Assembly (NCBI GenBank): GCA_029263235.1
Contig: JAJCXW010000013.1
Span: forward strand, 1-55,716
Reading direction: 5' to 3'
DNA length: 55,716 nucleotides
Source: Acidimicrobiales bacterium
GTDB lineage: Bacteria; Actinomycetota; Acidimicrobiia; Acidimicrobiales; Aldehydirespiratoraceae
The first letter of the stretch is position 1. Each line of letters starts with the position of its first letter. Below the pieces are notes generated by a model. It had not been told where the DNA came from. It ran no database searches and worked only from the letters and a program-made list of their open reading frames with translations. The translations under genes and the position numbers were made by a program. Below are positions 44,378 through 51,586 of this stretch, piece after piece.

Positions 44378-45361
44378 GTGACCGAACACGAGATCGACCC
44401 ATTCACCTCTGAACGAATCCTCGACGCCGCCTCCCGGGGCGAAGCGGTCGAAGGCTCCGACGGGCTGAGCGCTCTGCTCAGCTCGCTGCACGACCCCGCG
44501 TCGACAGCCGAGGCATCCACCACCCTGCCCGCCGCCGCTGTTGTCGCACCTCGACACCACTCGATCGGCCGCGTCACACGGCGCACGGCCGTGGCGGCTT
44601 CAGTCGCCCTGTTCGCCCTCACCGGAGCAGCTGCTGCGGTCACCGGCGGCACCGCACTCCTCGACCCGATACTCGGGTCCGATGCTCCAGAGGTCACCGA
44701 CGAGCCGGTGGAGATAGATCCGAGCGATGGCCTGTCCGATGAGGAACTCGCTCTCTTGTGCGAGACCGCAACGAGTCACGGCGAGTACGTCTCTGCGGTA
44801 GCCCGCGACACGATCACCGAGGGCTCTCACAGCAAACGAGTCGCCGCCGCCGCCCAATCCGACTGCGGCAAGACCACCGACGACCCCGATGCCGATCCCA
44901 TTCCAGATGTCGACGTAGACGTCGTTGTCGATGTCGAAGCCGGCGATGAGGTCCCCGACCCCGACGAGCCGATCGTGGTCGACGCGACCGACGGGCTGTC
45001 CGATGAAGAACTCGAGGTCCTGTGTGAGGAGGCCCGCAACCACGGCGAGTACGTCTCCGCCGTCGCTCGCGACAAGATCACCGAGGGCGCCCACAGCCGC
45101 CGAGTCACCGCCGCCGCCCAATCCGACTGCGGCAAGACCACCGACGACCCCGATACTGATCCCGATGTCGACGTGGACGTCGATGTCGTCGTACCTGCTG
45201 ACACCGTCGCCCCCGAAGTCACCGTTGAGGTCACCGTGGAGGTCACCGTCAATAGCGACGGGACCACCGAGGACACCAACGATCTCGGTTCGGGCAACGG
45301 CAAGTCCAACGGCCAGGGCAATGGTCGAGGCAACGGTCAGGGCAACAACAGCACCGATTGA
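44378..45361 (+). CDS. Single-pass membrane protein with duplicated Cys-containing acidic repeats (possible anti-sigma factor)
   Basis: The 327-residue product has a cytoplasmic N-terminus of about 68 residues and one transmembrane segment at about 71-95. The outer part is built from two similar repeats at residues 117-185 and 205-272. Each repeat runs DGLSDEEL..LC..A..HGEYVSAVARD.ITEG.HS.RV.AAAQSDCGKTTDDP and then a DVDVDV-rich acidic tail. A Val/Thr-Glu strand region and a GN/GQ-rich low-complexity end follow. The HGEYVSAVA...AAQSDCGK unit recurs in actinobacterial secreted proteins of unknown role. Each repeat has two Cys that may pair. The gene follows an ECF sigma gene, so an anti-sigma role is inferred; no anti-sigma zinc motif is seen. 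GTG start at 44378. Confidence 0.7.
   Translation: MTEHEIDPFTSERILDAASRGEAVEGSDGLSALLSSLHDPASTAEASTTLPAAAVVAPRHHSIGRVTRRTAVAASVALFALTGAAAAVTGGTALLDPILGSDAPEVTDEPVEIDPSDGLSDEELALLCETATSHGEYVSAVARDTITEGSHSKRVAAAAQSDCGKTTDDPDADPIPDVDVDVVVDVEAGDEVPDPDEPIVVDATDGLSDEELEVLCEEARNHGEYVSAVARDKITEGAHSRRVTAAAQSDCGKTTDDPDTDPDVDVDVDVVVPADTVAPEVTVEVTVEVTVNSDGTTEDTNDLGSGNGKSNGQGNGRGNGQGNNSTD
44726..45193 (+). repeat. Tandem intragenic duplication (two units 264 bp apart)
   Basis: Unit 1 (44726-44932) and unit 2 (44990-45193) encode the two Cys-containing repeats. Long near-identical nucleotide stretches remain, for example around the codons for AAQSDCGKTTDDPD, so the duplication is either recent or being homogenised. 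Confidence 0.75.
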
Positions 45362-45691
45362 GCAATCGGGGACGAAGATCCGTTCATCTCGGGTTTCGTT
45401 CTCATGCGATCCAGAACCGTTGTAGCGGTAGTTGCCGGAACGCTGGCCACCACCGCCATTGCCCCCACCATCAAGCTCAAGCGCGACGAGGTCGAGGCCG
45501 CGGTGCCATCAGCCGAGCTGATGGCCCTGCTTCGGCAGCGCTTCACCGAACACGGCGGGTCGACAACCGTCGCCCACACCGGTGAGTTCCGACTACGGGC
45601 GGAATCTGGAGCGCCCTTTTGGCAGTGGGGCCAGTGAAGCACGCCTTCGAGACCCACGTTCACGAGCACATGATCGAGATGGCTCTGACGG
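45362..45691. other. 330-bp region with only small candidate ORFs
   Basis: No established gene lies here. It holds a 77-codon plus-strand frame at 45404-45637 and an overlapping 36-codon frame at 45634-45741, both listed separately. I see no RNA gene or terminator with a U-tract. Confidence 0.5.
45404..45637 (+). CDS. Candidate small protein with N-terminal hydrophobic segment
   Basis: The 77-residue frame starts MRSRTVVAVVAGTLATTAIAP, like a signal peptide or membrane anchor. A charged helix (KLKRDEVEAAVPSAELMALLRQRFTEHG) and VAHTGEFRLRAESGAPFWQWGQ follow. No SD is obvious and no family is recognised. It could be a real short exported protein in the sigma/repeat-protein operon or chance coding. 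Confidence 0.35.
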   Translation: MRSRTVVAVVAGTLATTAIAPTIKLKRDEVEAAVPSAELMALLRQRFTEHGGSTTVAHTGEFRLRAESGAPFWQWGQ

Positions 45692-45741
45692 TCAGCGACC
45701 AATCGGATGCCACACCGTCTTCATCTCACAGAAGTCAGTGA
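45634..45741 (+). CDS. Candidate micro-ORF overlapping the previous one (GTGA)
   Basis: The frame opens at GTG 45634, which overlaps the TGA stop of the 77-codon ORF, and encodes 35 residues (KHAFETHVHEHMIEMALTVSDQ...) with four His. It overlaps the antisense 3' end of the short ALDH gene. The GTGA overlap is the only support; it may also mark a frameshift joining the two frames. Confidence 0.2.
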   Translation: MKHAFETHVHEHMIEMALTVSDQSDATPSSSHRSQ

Positions 45742-46537
45742 TCGACTGAGGACTCTCGTCGCCGACGCTGCCACGCACGACCCTCTTGACGTTGGTGGCG
45801 GCCTCATCAAGAACCGCAGGATCGAGATCGTCGGAGGCTCCGGTGAGATCGACAGCGTTGACATCGCTGTGACCGAGCATCCATGGCAGTAGTTCGTTCC
45901 TGGTGCCGGTGAGCATGTTGACCACCCCACCCGGGACATCCGATGTGGCGATCACCTCCGACAGGCTGATAGCCGGTAGCGGCGAGGTCTCGCTCGGGAT
46001 CACCACCGCGGTGTTGCCGCCCACCAAGACCGGGGCAAGGCGAGACACCAAGCCGAGAAGCGCAGGCTGATCAGGGGCGACGACCCCGACCACTCCGGTG
46101 GGTTCGGGCACGGTGAAATTGAAGAACGGTCCGGCCACCGGGTTGACGGTGCCCACGATGTGCTGGAACTTGTCGCACCAGCCCGCGTACCAGACCCACA
46201 GGTCGATGGCCTGCTCAACCTCGCGTCGAGCCGCCCGCTGCTCCACTCCACAAGTGCGCAGCTCGGCCGCGAACTGCGACCGGCGGCCCTCCATCACTTC
46301 GGCCACCCGGTAGAGAATCTGGCCTCGGTTGTAGGCGGTGCGACCAGCCCAGCCGCTCTGAGCCGACCGGGCGGCACGAACTGCATCACGCAGGTCCTTG
46401 CGAGAGGCCTTGGCCACGTTGGCAACGAACTCTCCCTCGACCGAGGACACCACTGTGGTGCGTCCCGATTCCGAACGGGGGAAGGCCCCGCCGATGAACA
46501 GCTTGTAGGTCTTTTGAACATCGAGTCGTTCGGCCAT
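45692..46537 (-). CDS. Half-length aldehyde dehydrogenase-like protein lacking the catalytic domain
   Basis: The 281-residue protein aligns by eye with the N-terminal NAD-binding half of ALDHs (TYKLFIGGAFPRSESGR, GRTAYNRGQILYRVAEVME, PTGVVGVVAPDQPALLGLVSRLAPVLVGGNTAVVIPS, PGGVVNMLTG). It then ends ITDFCEMKTVWHPIGR. The usual GG(K/N) glutamate block (ELGG) and the catalytic Cys block are absent, and the PWNFP Asn is replaced by PDQPA. It cannot be an active ALDH on its own. There is no disrupted remainder downstream, so it is a shortened protein rather than a fresh truncation. Its ATG overlaps the stop of the full-length ALDH gene, suggesting a complex with it. GTG 46540 is an alternative start; AAGGGA lies upstream. 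Confidence 0.8.
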   Translation of the reverse strand: MAERLDVQKTYKLFIGGAFPRSESGRTTVVSSVEGEFVANVAKASRKDLRDAVRAARSAQSGWAGRTAYNRGQILYRVAEVMEGRRSQFAAELRTCGVEQRAARREVEQAIDLWVWYAGWCDKFQHIVGTVNPVAGPFFNFTVPEPTGVVGVVAPDQPALLGLVSRLAPVLVGGNTAVVIPSETSPLPAISLSEVIATSDVPGGVVNMLTGTRNELLPWMLGHSDVNAVDLTGASDDLDPAVLDEAATNVKRVVRGSVGDESPQSITDFCEMKTVWHPIGR

Positions 46538-48036
46538 CACGAGCGTCCCTTCATCGGTGAGAGTGAAAGGTAGGGAGCGAGGCCGTGCAGGCCGCCCTCT
46601 CGGCCGAAGCCGCTCTCTTTGTAGCCACCGAAGGGGCTGGTCGGGTCGAACTGATTGAACGTGTTGGCCCAGATCACACCGGCATCGAGCCGGTCGGCCA
46701 TCCAGAGGATCTTCGAACCCTTCTCGGTCCAGATCCCCGCCGACAATCCGTAGGGGGTGTTGTTGGCCTTGGCGACCGCTTCCTCGGGAGTACGGAAGGT
46801 GAGAACCGAAAGCACCGGCCCGAACACTTCCTCTCGGGCGACTCGATGGGTCTGTTCGACGTTGCTGAGGATGGTCGGACGATAGAAGAAGCCACGATCA
46901 GGGAGAGAACAGTCGGGCTGGAAGAGCTCGGCACCCTCCCTCACTCCAACCTCCACGAGCTCAGAGATCTTGGCCAGCTGCTGCGACGAGTTGATGGCTC
47001 CGACATCGGTGTTCTTGTCGAGGGGATCCCCGACTCTCACCGTGGAGAGCCTTCGCTTCAGTCGATCGACGAACGAATCGGCGATGGATTCCTGTACCAG
47101 CAAGCGGGAACCGGCACAGCAGACATGCCCCTGATTGAAGTAGATGCCGTTGATGACTCCCTCGACGGCCTGGTCGATGGCGGCGTCCTCGAACACGATG
47201 TGGGCAGCCTTGCCTCCCAGCTCAAGGGTGACGGGCACGTTGCGGGCCAGCGCGGTGCGCTGGATCTGCTTTCCGACCGCTGTCGACCCGGTGAAGGCCA
47301 ACTTGTCGACATCACGATGCTCGACGAGAGCGGCGCCGGTTTCGCCGGCACCAGTGACGATGTTGACCACACCGGGCGGCAGACCGACGTCCTGCATCAG
47401 CTCACCCAGCAACAGCGCGGTGAGCGGTGTGGTCTCGGCCGGCTTCAGCACCACGGTGTTGCCGGCAGCCAACGCCGGGGCCAGCTTCCATGAGGCCATC
47501 ATCATCGGGAAGTTCCACGGGATGATCTGGCCAACCACACCCCTCGAGTCGTGGCGACGACCCGGATAGGCGTAGTCGAGCTTGTCGGCCCACCCGGCGT
47601 AGTAGAAGAAATGCGCCGCGGCGAGAGGGATGTCGATGTCGCGGCTTTCCTTGATCGGCTTGCCGCCGTCGAGGGTCTCCAGGACTGCGAACTCCCGGGC
47701 TCGTTCCTGGAGTTGGCGGGCGATCCGGAACATGTACTTGGCTCGTTCCTTCCCGGGCATCGAACCCCAGACATCGGTGTGGGCACGGCGGGCCGCCGAC
47801 ACGGCACGGTCGACATCGGCCGCCGAAGCCGAAGCCACGTTGGCGAGGTGTTGCTCGGTCGAGGGCGAGATCGTCGGGAAGTAGCCACCGTCGATCGGTT
47901 CCACGAACTCGCCGCCGATGAACAGCCCGTAGTCGTCGTCGATCGAAACGATCGATGTGGATTCGGGCGCCGGGGCGTAGTCGAGGCCGAAGCCGTGGGA
48001 CGGTTCGACAGGTTCGGGGTGTTTGTTGTCGGTCAC
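46537..48036 (-). CDS. Aldehyde dehydrogenase family protein (full length)
   Basis: The 499-residue enzyme has IIPWNFP (Asn175), KPAETTPLTAL (Lys198), FTGSTAVGK, ELGGK (Glu272) and NQGHVCCAGSR (catalytic Cys306), plus EEVFGPVLSV and the C-terminal GGYKESGFGREGG. All catalytic residues are intact. Located 2 nt downstream of the mutase-aldolase fusion, it most likely oxidises the acetaldehyde released from deoxyribose-5-phosphate to acetate, as in other actinobacterial deoC-ALDH clusters. The GTG start at 48036 is preferred; the frame upstream to 48201 overlaps the fusion gene in antiphase. Confidence 0.9.
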   Translation of the reverse strand: MTDNKHPEPVEPSHGFGLDYAPAPESTSIVSIDDDYGLFIGGEFVEPIDGGYFPTISPSTEQHLANVASASAADVDRAVSAARRAHTDVWGSMPGKERAKYMFRIARQLQERAREFAVLETLDGGKPIKESRDIDIPLAAAHFFYYAGWADKLDYAYPGRRHDSRGVVGQIIPWNFPMMMASWKLAPALAAGNTVVLKPAETTPLTALLLGELMQDVGLPPGVVNIVTGAGETGAALVEHRDVDKLAFTGSTAVGKQIQRTALARNVPVTLELGGKAAHIVFEDAAIDQAVEGVINGIYFNQGHVCCAGSRLLVQESIADSFVDRLKRRLSTVRVGDPLDKNTDVGAINSSQQLAKISELVEVGVREGAELFQPDCSLPDRGFFYRPTILSNVEQTHRVAREEVFGPVLSVLTFRTPEEAVAKANNTPYGLSAGIWTEKGSKILWMADRLDAGVIWANTFNQFDPTSPFGGYKESGFGREGGLHGLAPYLSLSPMKGRS

Positions 48037-48038
48037 GA

Positions 48039-50693
48039 TCAGTCGACGCTCACGTAGTCGGGGCCGGAGTATCGGCCGGTTTCGAGTTTCTGGATCTGGA
48101 GAAGCGCATCGTTGAGCAGGCTCGACGCACCGATTCGGAACCGGGAGGCGTCGAGCCAGTCGGGCCCGAGAGTTTCGCCGACCATCACGAGGTAGTGCCA
48201 AGCCTGTTTGGCGGTGCGAATACCACCGGCGACCTTCAAACCAACCGGCTCACCGGTCTGGTCGACGTAGTCGCGAATCGCCTCTGCCATGCACAAGGCG
48301 ATCGGCAGAGTCGAGTTCTTGGAGACCTTGCCGGTGGAGGTCTTGATGAAGTCGGCACCGGCCGCCATCGCCAGCATCGATGCCCGACGAATCTGGTCGT
48401 AGGTGCCGAGTTCGCCGGTTTCGAGAATCACCTTGAGATGGGCCTGACCGCACGCGTCCTTGGCCGCCGCTATCTCGTCGAACACTCGTCCGTACTGGCC
48501 GGAGAGGAAGTCGCCGCGCCCGATGACGATGTCGATCTCGCCGGCACCAGCCGCCACTGCCTCACGAATGTCGGAGAGTCGCACCTCGAGTGACGACAAG
48601 CCGCTCGGGAAGGCGCCGGCCACGCTTGCGACCGCCACCGATGAGCCCGCGGTGTTGGCCACGGCATGGGGAACCATCTTCGGATACACGCACACCGCTG
48701 CCGTGGAGGGAACCGAAGGGTCGGACGGGTCGGGGGTGATGGCCTTCTGACACAGAGCACGGACCCGGCCCGGGGTGTCCATCCCCTCCAGTGTGGTCAG
48801 GTCGATACAGGAGATGGCGAGATCGAGCGCGGCTCGCTTCGAAGTCTTCTTGATCGAACGAGTCGTGAAGGCCTTGGCCCGAGCCTCGATGGCCACCTCG
48901 TCGACGGGTGTGACCTTCAAGCCCAGCCCGTTTCCGGAACCAGCGCTGAACCCGCTCGGGGACGAAGTCGTGTGGTCTAGTTGCCTGCTCACAGTGTCCA
49001 GTGTGCCCGTGGAATCGGGGGGACGCCCACCAATCAATTCGGCGGCGGCATCGAGAGCGCTGTGAAGTGTTTCGACCGCTGACTCTCGGGCGACAGCGAG
49101 GTCGTCGAATCCGGCCTCCACGATGGTCTCGCCGTAGAGCTTCAACTTGGGTTCGGTGCCGCTGGGCCGGAGCACCAGACGTGTGTGCGACGACAGGTCG
49201 AGGATCAGGGCATCGGTGGCGGGAAGCCCTGTTCCGGCGGCGAGCAGATCGGTCACGCAGTCGACCTCGAGGTCGCCGACCGAGACCGGCGGACGGGAAC
49301 GCATCCTCTTCATCAGGTCGCTCATTCGTTCTGAGGCATCGGAACCCTCGAATCGGAACGACCTCTGATCGCTGTGATGGACACCGTGGCGACGATGGAG
49401 ACCATCGAGCAGGTCGAGAACAGTGGTGCCGGAGGCCTTGGCCTCTGCCGCCATTTCCGCGAATGCCAGAGCCGCGCTGACGCCGTCCTTGTCTCGCACC
49501 GCATCTCCGACGGCAAACCCGAGTGCCTCCTCGAAGCCGAACGCGAACTCGAGTTCGGTGCGTTCGATCGCCGGCCGCATGATCCACTTGAAGCCGGTGA
49601 GGGTCTCCTCGAATACCACACCGTGGTCGGCGGCGATACGAGACAGCAATCGTGACGACACGACCGTGGTGGCAACCAGGCGATCGTCGCCGTCGCCCCG
49701 GGACAGGGTGTGTTCAGCGAGAAGCCCGCCGATCTCGTTTCCGGTGAGGGGCCGCCACCCGTCGCCGTTGGGCACCACCACGGCCAGGCGGTCGGCGTCG
49801 GGGTCGTTGGCGATGACGAGTTCGGCTCCCGTATCGGCGGCCAGGTCGATCGCCAGGTCGAGAACTCCGGGTTCCTCCGGATTCGGGAAGGCCGCGGTGG
49901 GGAAATCCGGATCAGGGTCTCCCTGTTCGGGCACGACATCCGGCGCCGGAAAGCCCGCTGCGGTGAAGGAGCGAAGGAAGACTTCGCGACCCACGCCGTG
50001 AACAGGCGTGTAGACCACGGCCAGATCACGCGCGGTGTCCGACGAGATCACACCGACGGCAGCCTCCACATAGGCGGCGATCAAAGAGTCGTCGGTGTCG
50101 GAGATTCGTGGGTCGTCGGCCGCGGCCAGGTCGGCGTCGGAGACCAGTCCCACCGCATCTATCTCTGTGGCTATCTCGGAATCAACGGGCGACGCTATCT
50201 GGGCACCGTCGCCCCAATAGACCTTGAAGCCGTTGTCGGCCCTCGGGTTGTGACTGGCCGTGACCATCACGCCGGCATCGGCACCGAGGCGACGAACCGC
50301 GAAAGCCAGAACCGGTGTCGGGTGGGGGCCACGAACGATCTCGACATCGAGCCCGTGGGCCGCCGCCACTCGCGCTGTGTCGTCGGCGAAGACGTCGCTG
50401 TTGTGCCGGGCATCGTGGGCGACGACGATCTTCGTGCCACCCTCGGCGATCACCCGTCGCGACACCCCAGCGGCGGTCATTCTCACCAACACCCGGTTCA
50501 TACGGGTCGGTCCGGCGCCGAGAGCACCTCGTAGCCCGGCGGTCCCGAACGCCAGCCGAGCGGCGAAACGCTCCTCCAAATCCGTGCCTCCAGCGGCGAT
50601 CAACTCCTCGAGTTCGGCGCGGGTGTCGGGATCGGGGTCGGCCGCCAACCAGGCGCGTGCCTCGCTCAGGGCTCCCCCATCGACGGCGCTCAT
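48039..50693 (-). CDS. Fused phospho-sugar mutase (phosphopentomutase-type) and deoxyribose-phosphate aldolase
   Basis: The uninterrupted 884-residue frame joins two enzymes. Residues 1-555 are an alpha-phosphohexomutase-fold mutase: phosphoserine loop TASHNP (Ser147), metal loop NDPDADR (Asp297, 299, 301), sugar loop GFEEALG at 386-392, and phosphate loop RPSGTEPK at 509-516. After a Gly/Ser/Thr-rich linker (556-600), residues 601-884 are DeoC: CIDLTTLEG, EIDIV (Asp721), the Schiff-base lysine DFIKTSTGK (Lys784) and VGLKVAGGIRT (Lys820). Together they convert deoxyribose-1-P to deoxyribose-5-P and cleave it to glyceraldehyde-3-P and acetaldehyde. The ATG overlaps the stop of purine nucleoside phosphorylase (ATGA). 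An internal GTG at 48992 could also yield a separate aldolase. Confidence 0.9.
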   Translation of the reverse strand: MSAVDGGALSEARAWLAADPDPDTRAELEELIAAGGTDLEERFAARLAFGTAGLRGALGAGPTRMNRVLVRMTAAGVSRRVIAEGGTKIVVAHDARHNSDVFADDTARVAAAHGLDVEIVRGPHPTPVLAFAVRRLGADAGVMVTASHNPRADNGFKVYWGDGAQIASPVDSEIATEIDAVGLVSDADLAAADDPRISDTDDSLIAAYVEAAVGVISSDTARDLAVVYTPVHGVGREVFLRSFTAAGFPAPDVVPEQGDPDPDFPTAAFPNPEEPGVLDLAIDLAADTGAELVIANDPDADRLAVVVPNGDGWRPLTGNEIGGLLAEHTLSRGDGDDRLVATTVVSSRLLSRIAADHGVVFEETLTGFKWIMRPAIERTELEFAFGFEEALGFAVGDAVRDKDGVSAALAFAEMAAEAKASGTTVLDLLDGLHRRHGVHHSDQRSFRFEGSDASERMSDLMKRMRSRPPVSVGDLEVDCVTDLLAAGTGLPATDALILDLSSHTRLVLRPSGTEPKLKLYGETIVEAGFDDLAVARESAVETLHSALDAAAELIGGRPPDSTGTLDTVSRQLDHTTSSPSGFSAGSGNGLGLKVTPVDEVAIEARAKAFTTRSIKKTSKRAALDLAISCIDLTTLEGMDTPGRVRALCQKAITPDPSDPSVPSTAAVCVYPKMVPHAVANTAGSSVAVASVAGAFPSGLSSLEVRLSDIREAVAAGAGEIDIVIGRGDFLSGQYGRVFDEIAAAKDACGQAHLKVILETGELGTYDQIRRASMLAMAAGADFIKTSTGKVSKNSTLPIALCMAEAIRDYVDQTGEPVGLKVAGGIRTAKQAWHYLVMVGETLGPDWLDASRFRIGASSLLNDALLQIQKLETGRYSGPDYVSVD

Positions 50694-51523
50694 AGCCGCT
50701 CCAGTACGCCGCGCAACAACGCGACCATTCTCGGCCCGGCGTCACGAGCGGCGTCGAGCACATCGGTGTGGTCGAGCAACTCGTCGGACAGTCCGGCCGC
50801 CGCGTTGGTCACGAGCGACACGCCGAGAAGCTCGGCGCCCAAGTGGCGAGCCGCAATCGCCTCCAGCACAGTCGACATGCCGACGAGATCGGCGCCCATG
50901 GTCTGGAGCATTCGGATCTCTGCCGGAGTCTCGTAGGCCCCCCCGAGCAGGCCGGCGTAGATCCCTTCGGGAAGGGTCGGATCGACGTCCAAGGCGAGGG
51001 CGCGAAGGCGAGCCGAGTACGCCTCCGTGAGGTCGACGAAGCGTGCTGGCTTGTCGTCCGGAGGCGGTGGCCCGACCATCGAGGTCGTGCCGGTGAGATT
51101 GAGTTGGTCGCACAGCAGCACCGGCTGGCCGACCGGCCATGTCGGGTCGAGACCACCGGCGGCGTTGGTGAGAACGATGGTTCGACAACCCGCGGCAATC
51201 GCAGTGCGCACACCGTGGACCACGGTGTGGACCGCGTGTCCTTCATAGAGGTGAGCTCGACCACCGAGCACCAACACGGCAAGATCGCCCACCTTGACCG
51301 ACCGAGCCAGGTTTCGGTGCCCGACCACCGTTGGGGCCGGAAAGCCGGGCAGGTCACCGAGTTCTACGTCGGCAACCACCGCACCGAGTTCGTCTGCTGC
51401 TGCGGCCCATCCCGATCCGAGCACGACCGCGGCATCGTGGCTCTCGACGCCCGTGCGACGAGCCAACTCGGCCGCGGCGTCGGCAGCCAGTTCGTAGGGG
51501 TCGGTCCCGATATTGGTTTCCAC
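50690..51523 (-). CDS. punA: Purine nucleoside phosphorylase (trimeric, PNP/MTAP family)
   Basis: The 277-residue protein has VLGSGWAAAADEL (phosphate Ser37), VVGHRN (His69), GGRAHLYEGH, TNAAGGL, GGAYETPAEIRM (Tyr198/Glu199 region), VGMSTVLEA (Met216) and VTNAAAG (Asn240, purine-binding), the standard class I PNP set. It cleaves (deoxy)inosine/guanosine to base and (deoxy)ribose-1-P, feeding the overlapping fusion enzyme. The GTG start at 51523 has GGAAGGA 7 nt upstream; a TTG at 51538 is in frame but upstream of that SD. First gene of the four-gene pnp, mutase::aldolase, ALDH, short ALDH operon. Confidence 0.93.
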   Translation of the reverse strand: METNIGTDPYELAADAAAELARRTGVESHDAAVVLGSGWAAAADELGAVVADVELGDLPGFPAPTVVGHRNLARSVKVGDLAVLVLGGRAHLYEGHAVHTVVHGVRTAIAAGCRTIVLTNAAGGLDPTWPVGQPVLLCDQLNLTGTTSMVGPPPPDDKPARFVDLTEAYSARLRALALDVDPTLPEGIYAGLLGGAYETPAEIRMLQTMGADLVGMSTVLEAIAARHLGAELLGVSLVTNAAAGLSDELLDHTDVLDAARDAGPRMVALLRGVLERL

Positions 51524-51586
51524 GTTCGATCCTTCCAAGAATGAATTCTGCTCACAACCGCTGTCGTAGGAAAGGGAGCCTCTCGG

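Noticed and set aside
45337..45702. Minus-strand frame of 121 codons in the gap before the short ALDH
   Set aside because: There is no SD or family; it lies antisense to the more protein-like plus-strand frame and to the end of the repeat protein gene.
46535..46540. Frameshift explaining the short ALDH
   Set aside because: The overlap with the full-length ALDH is an ordinary start/stop overlap; the full-length gene is complete and the short protein has its own N-terminus.
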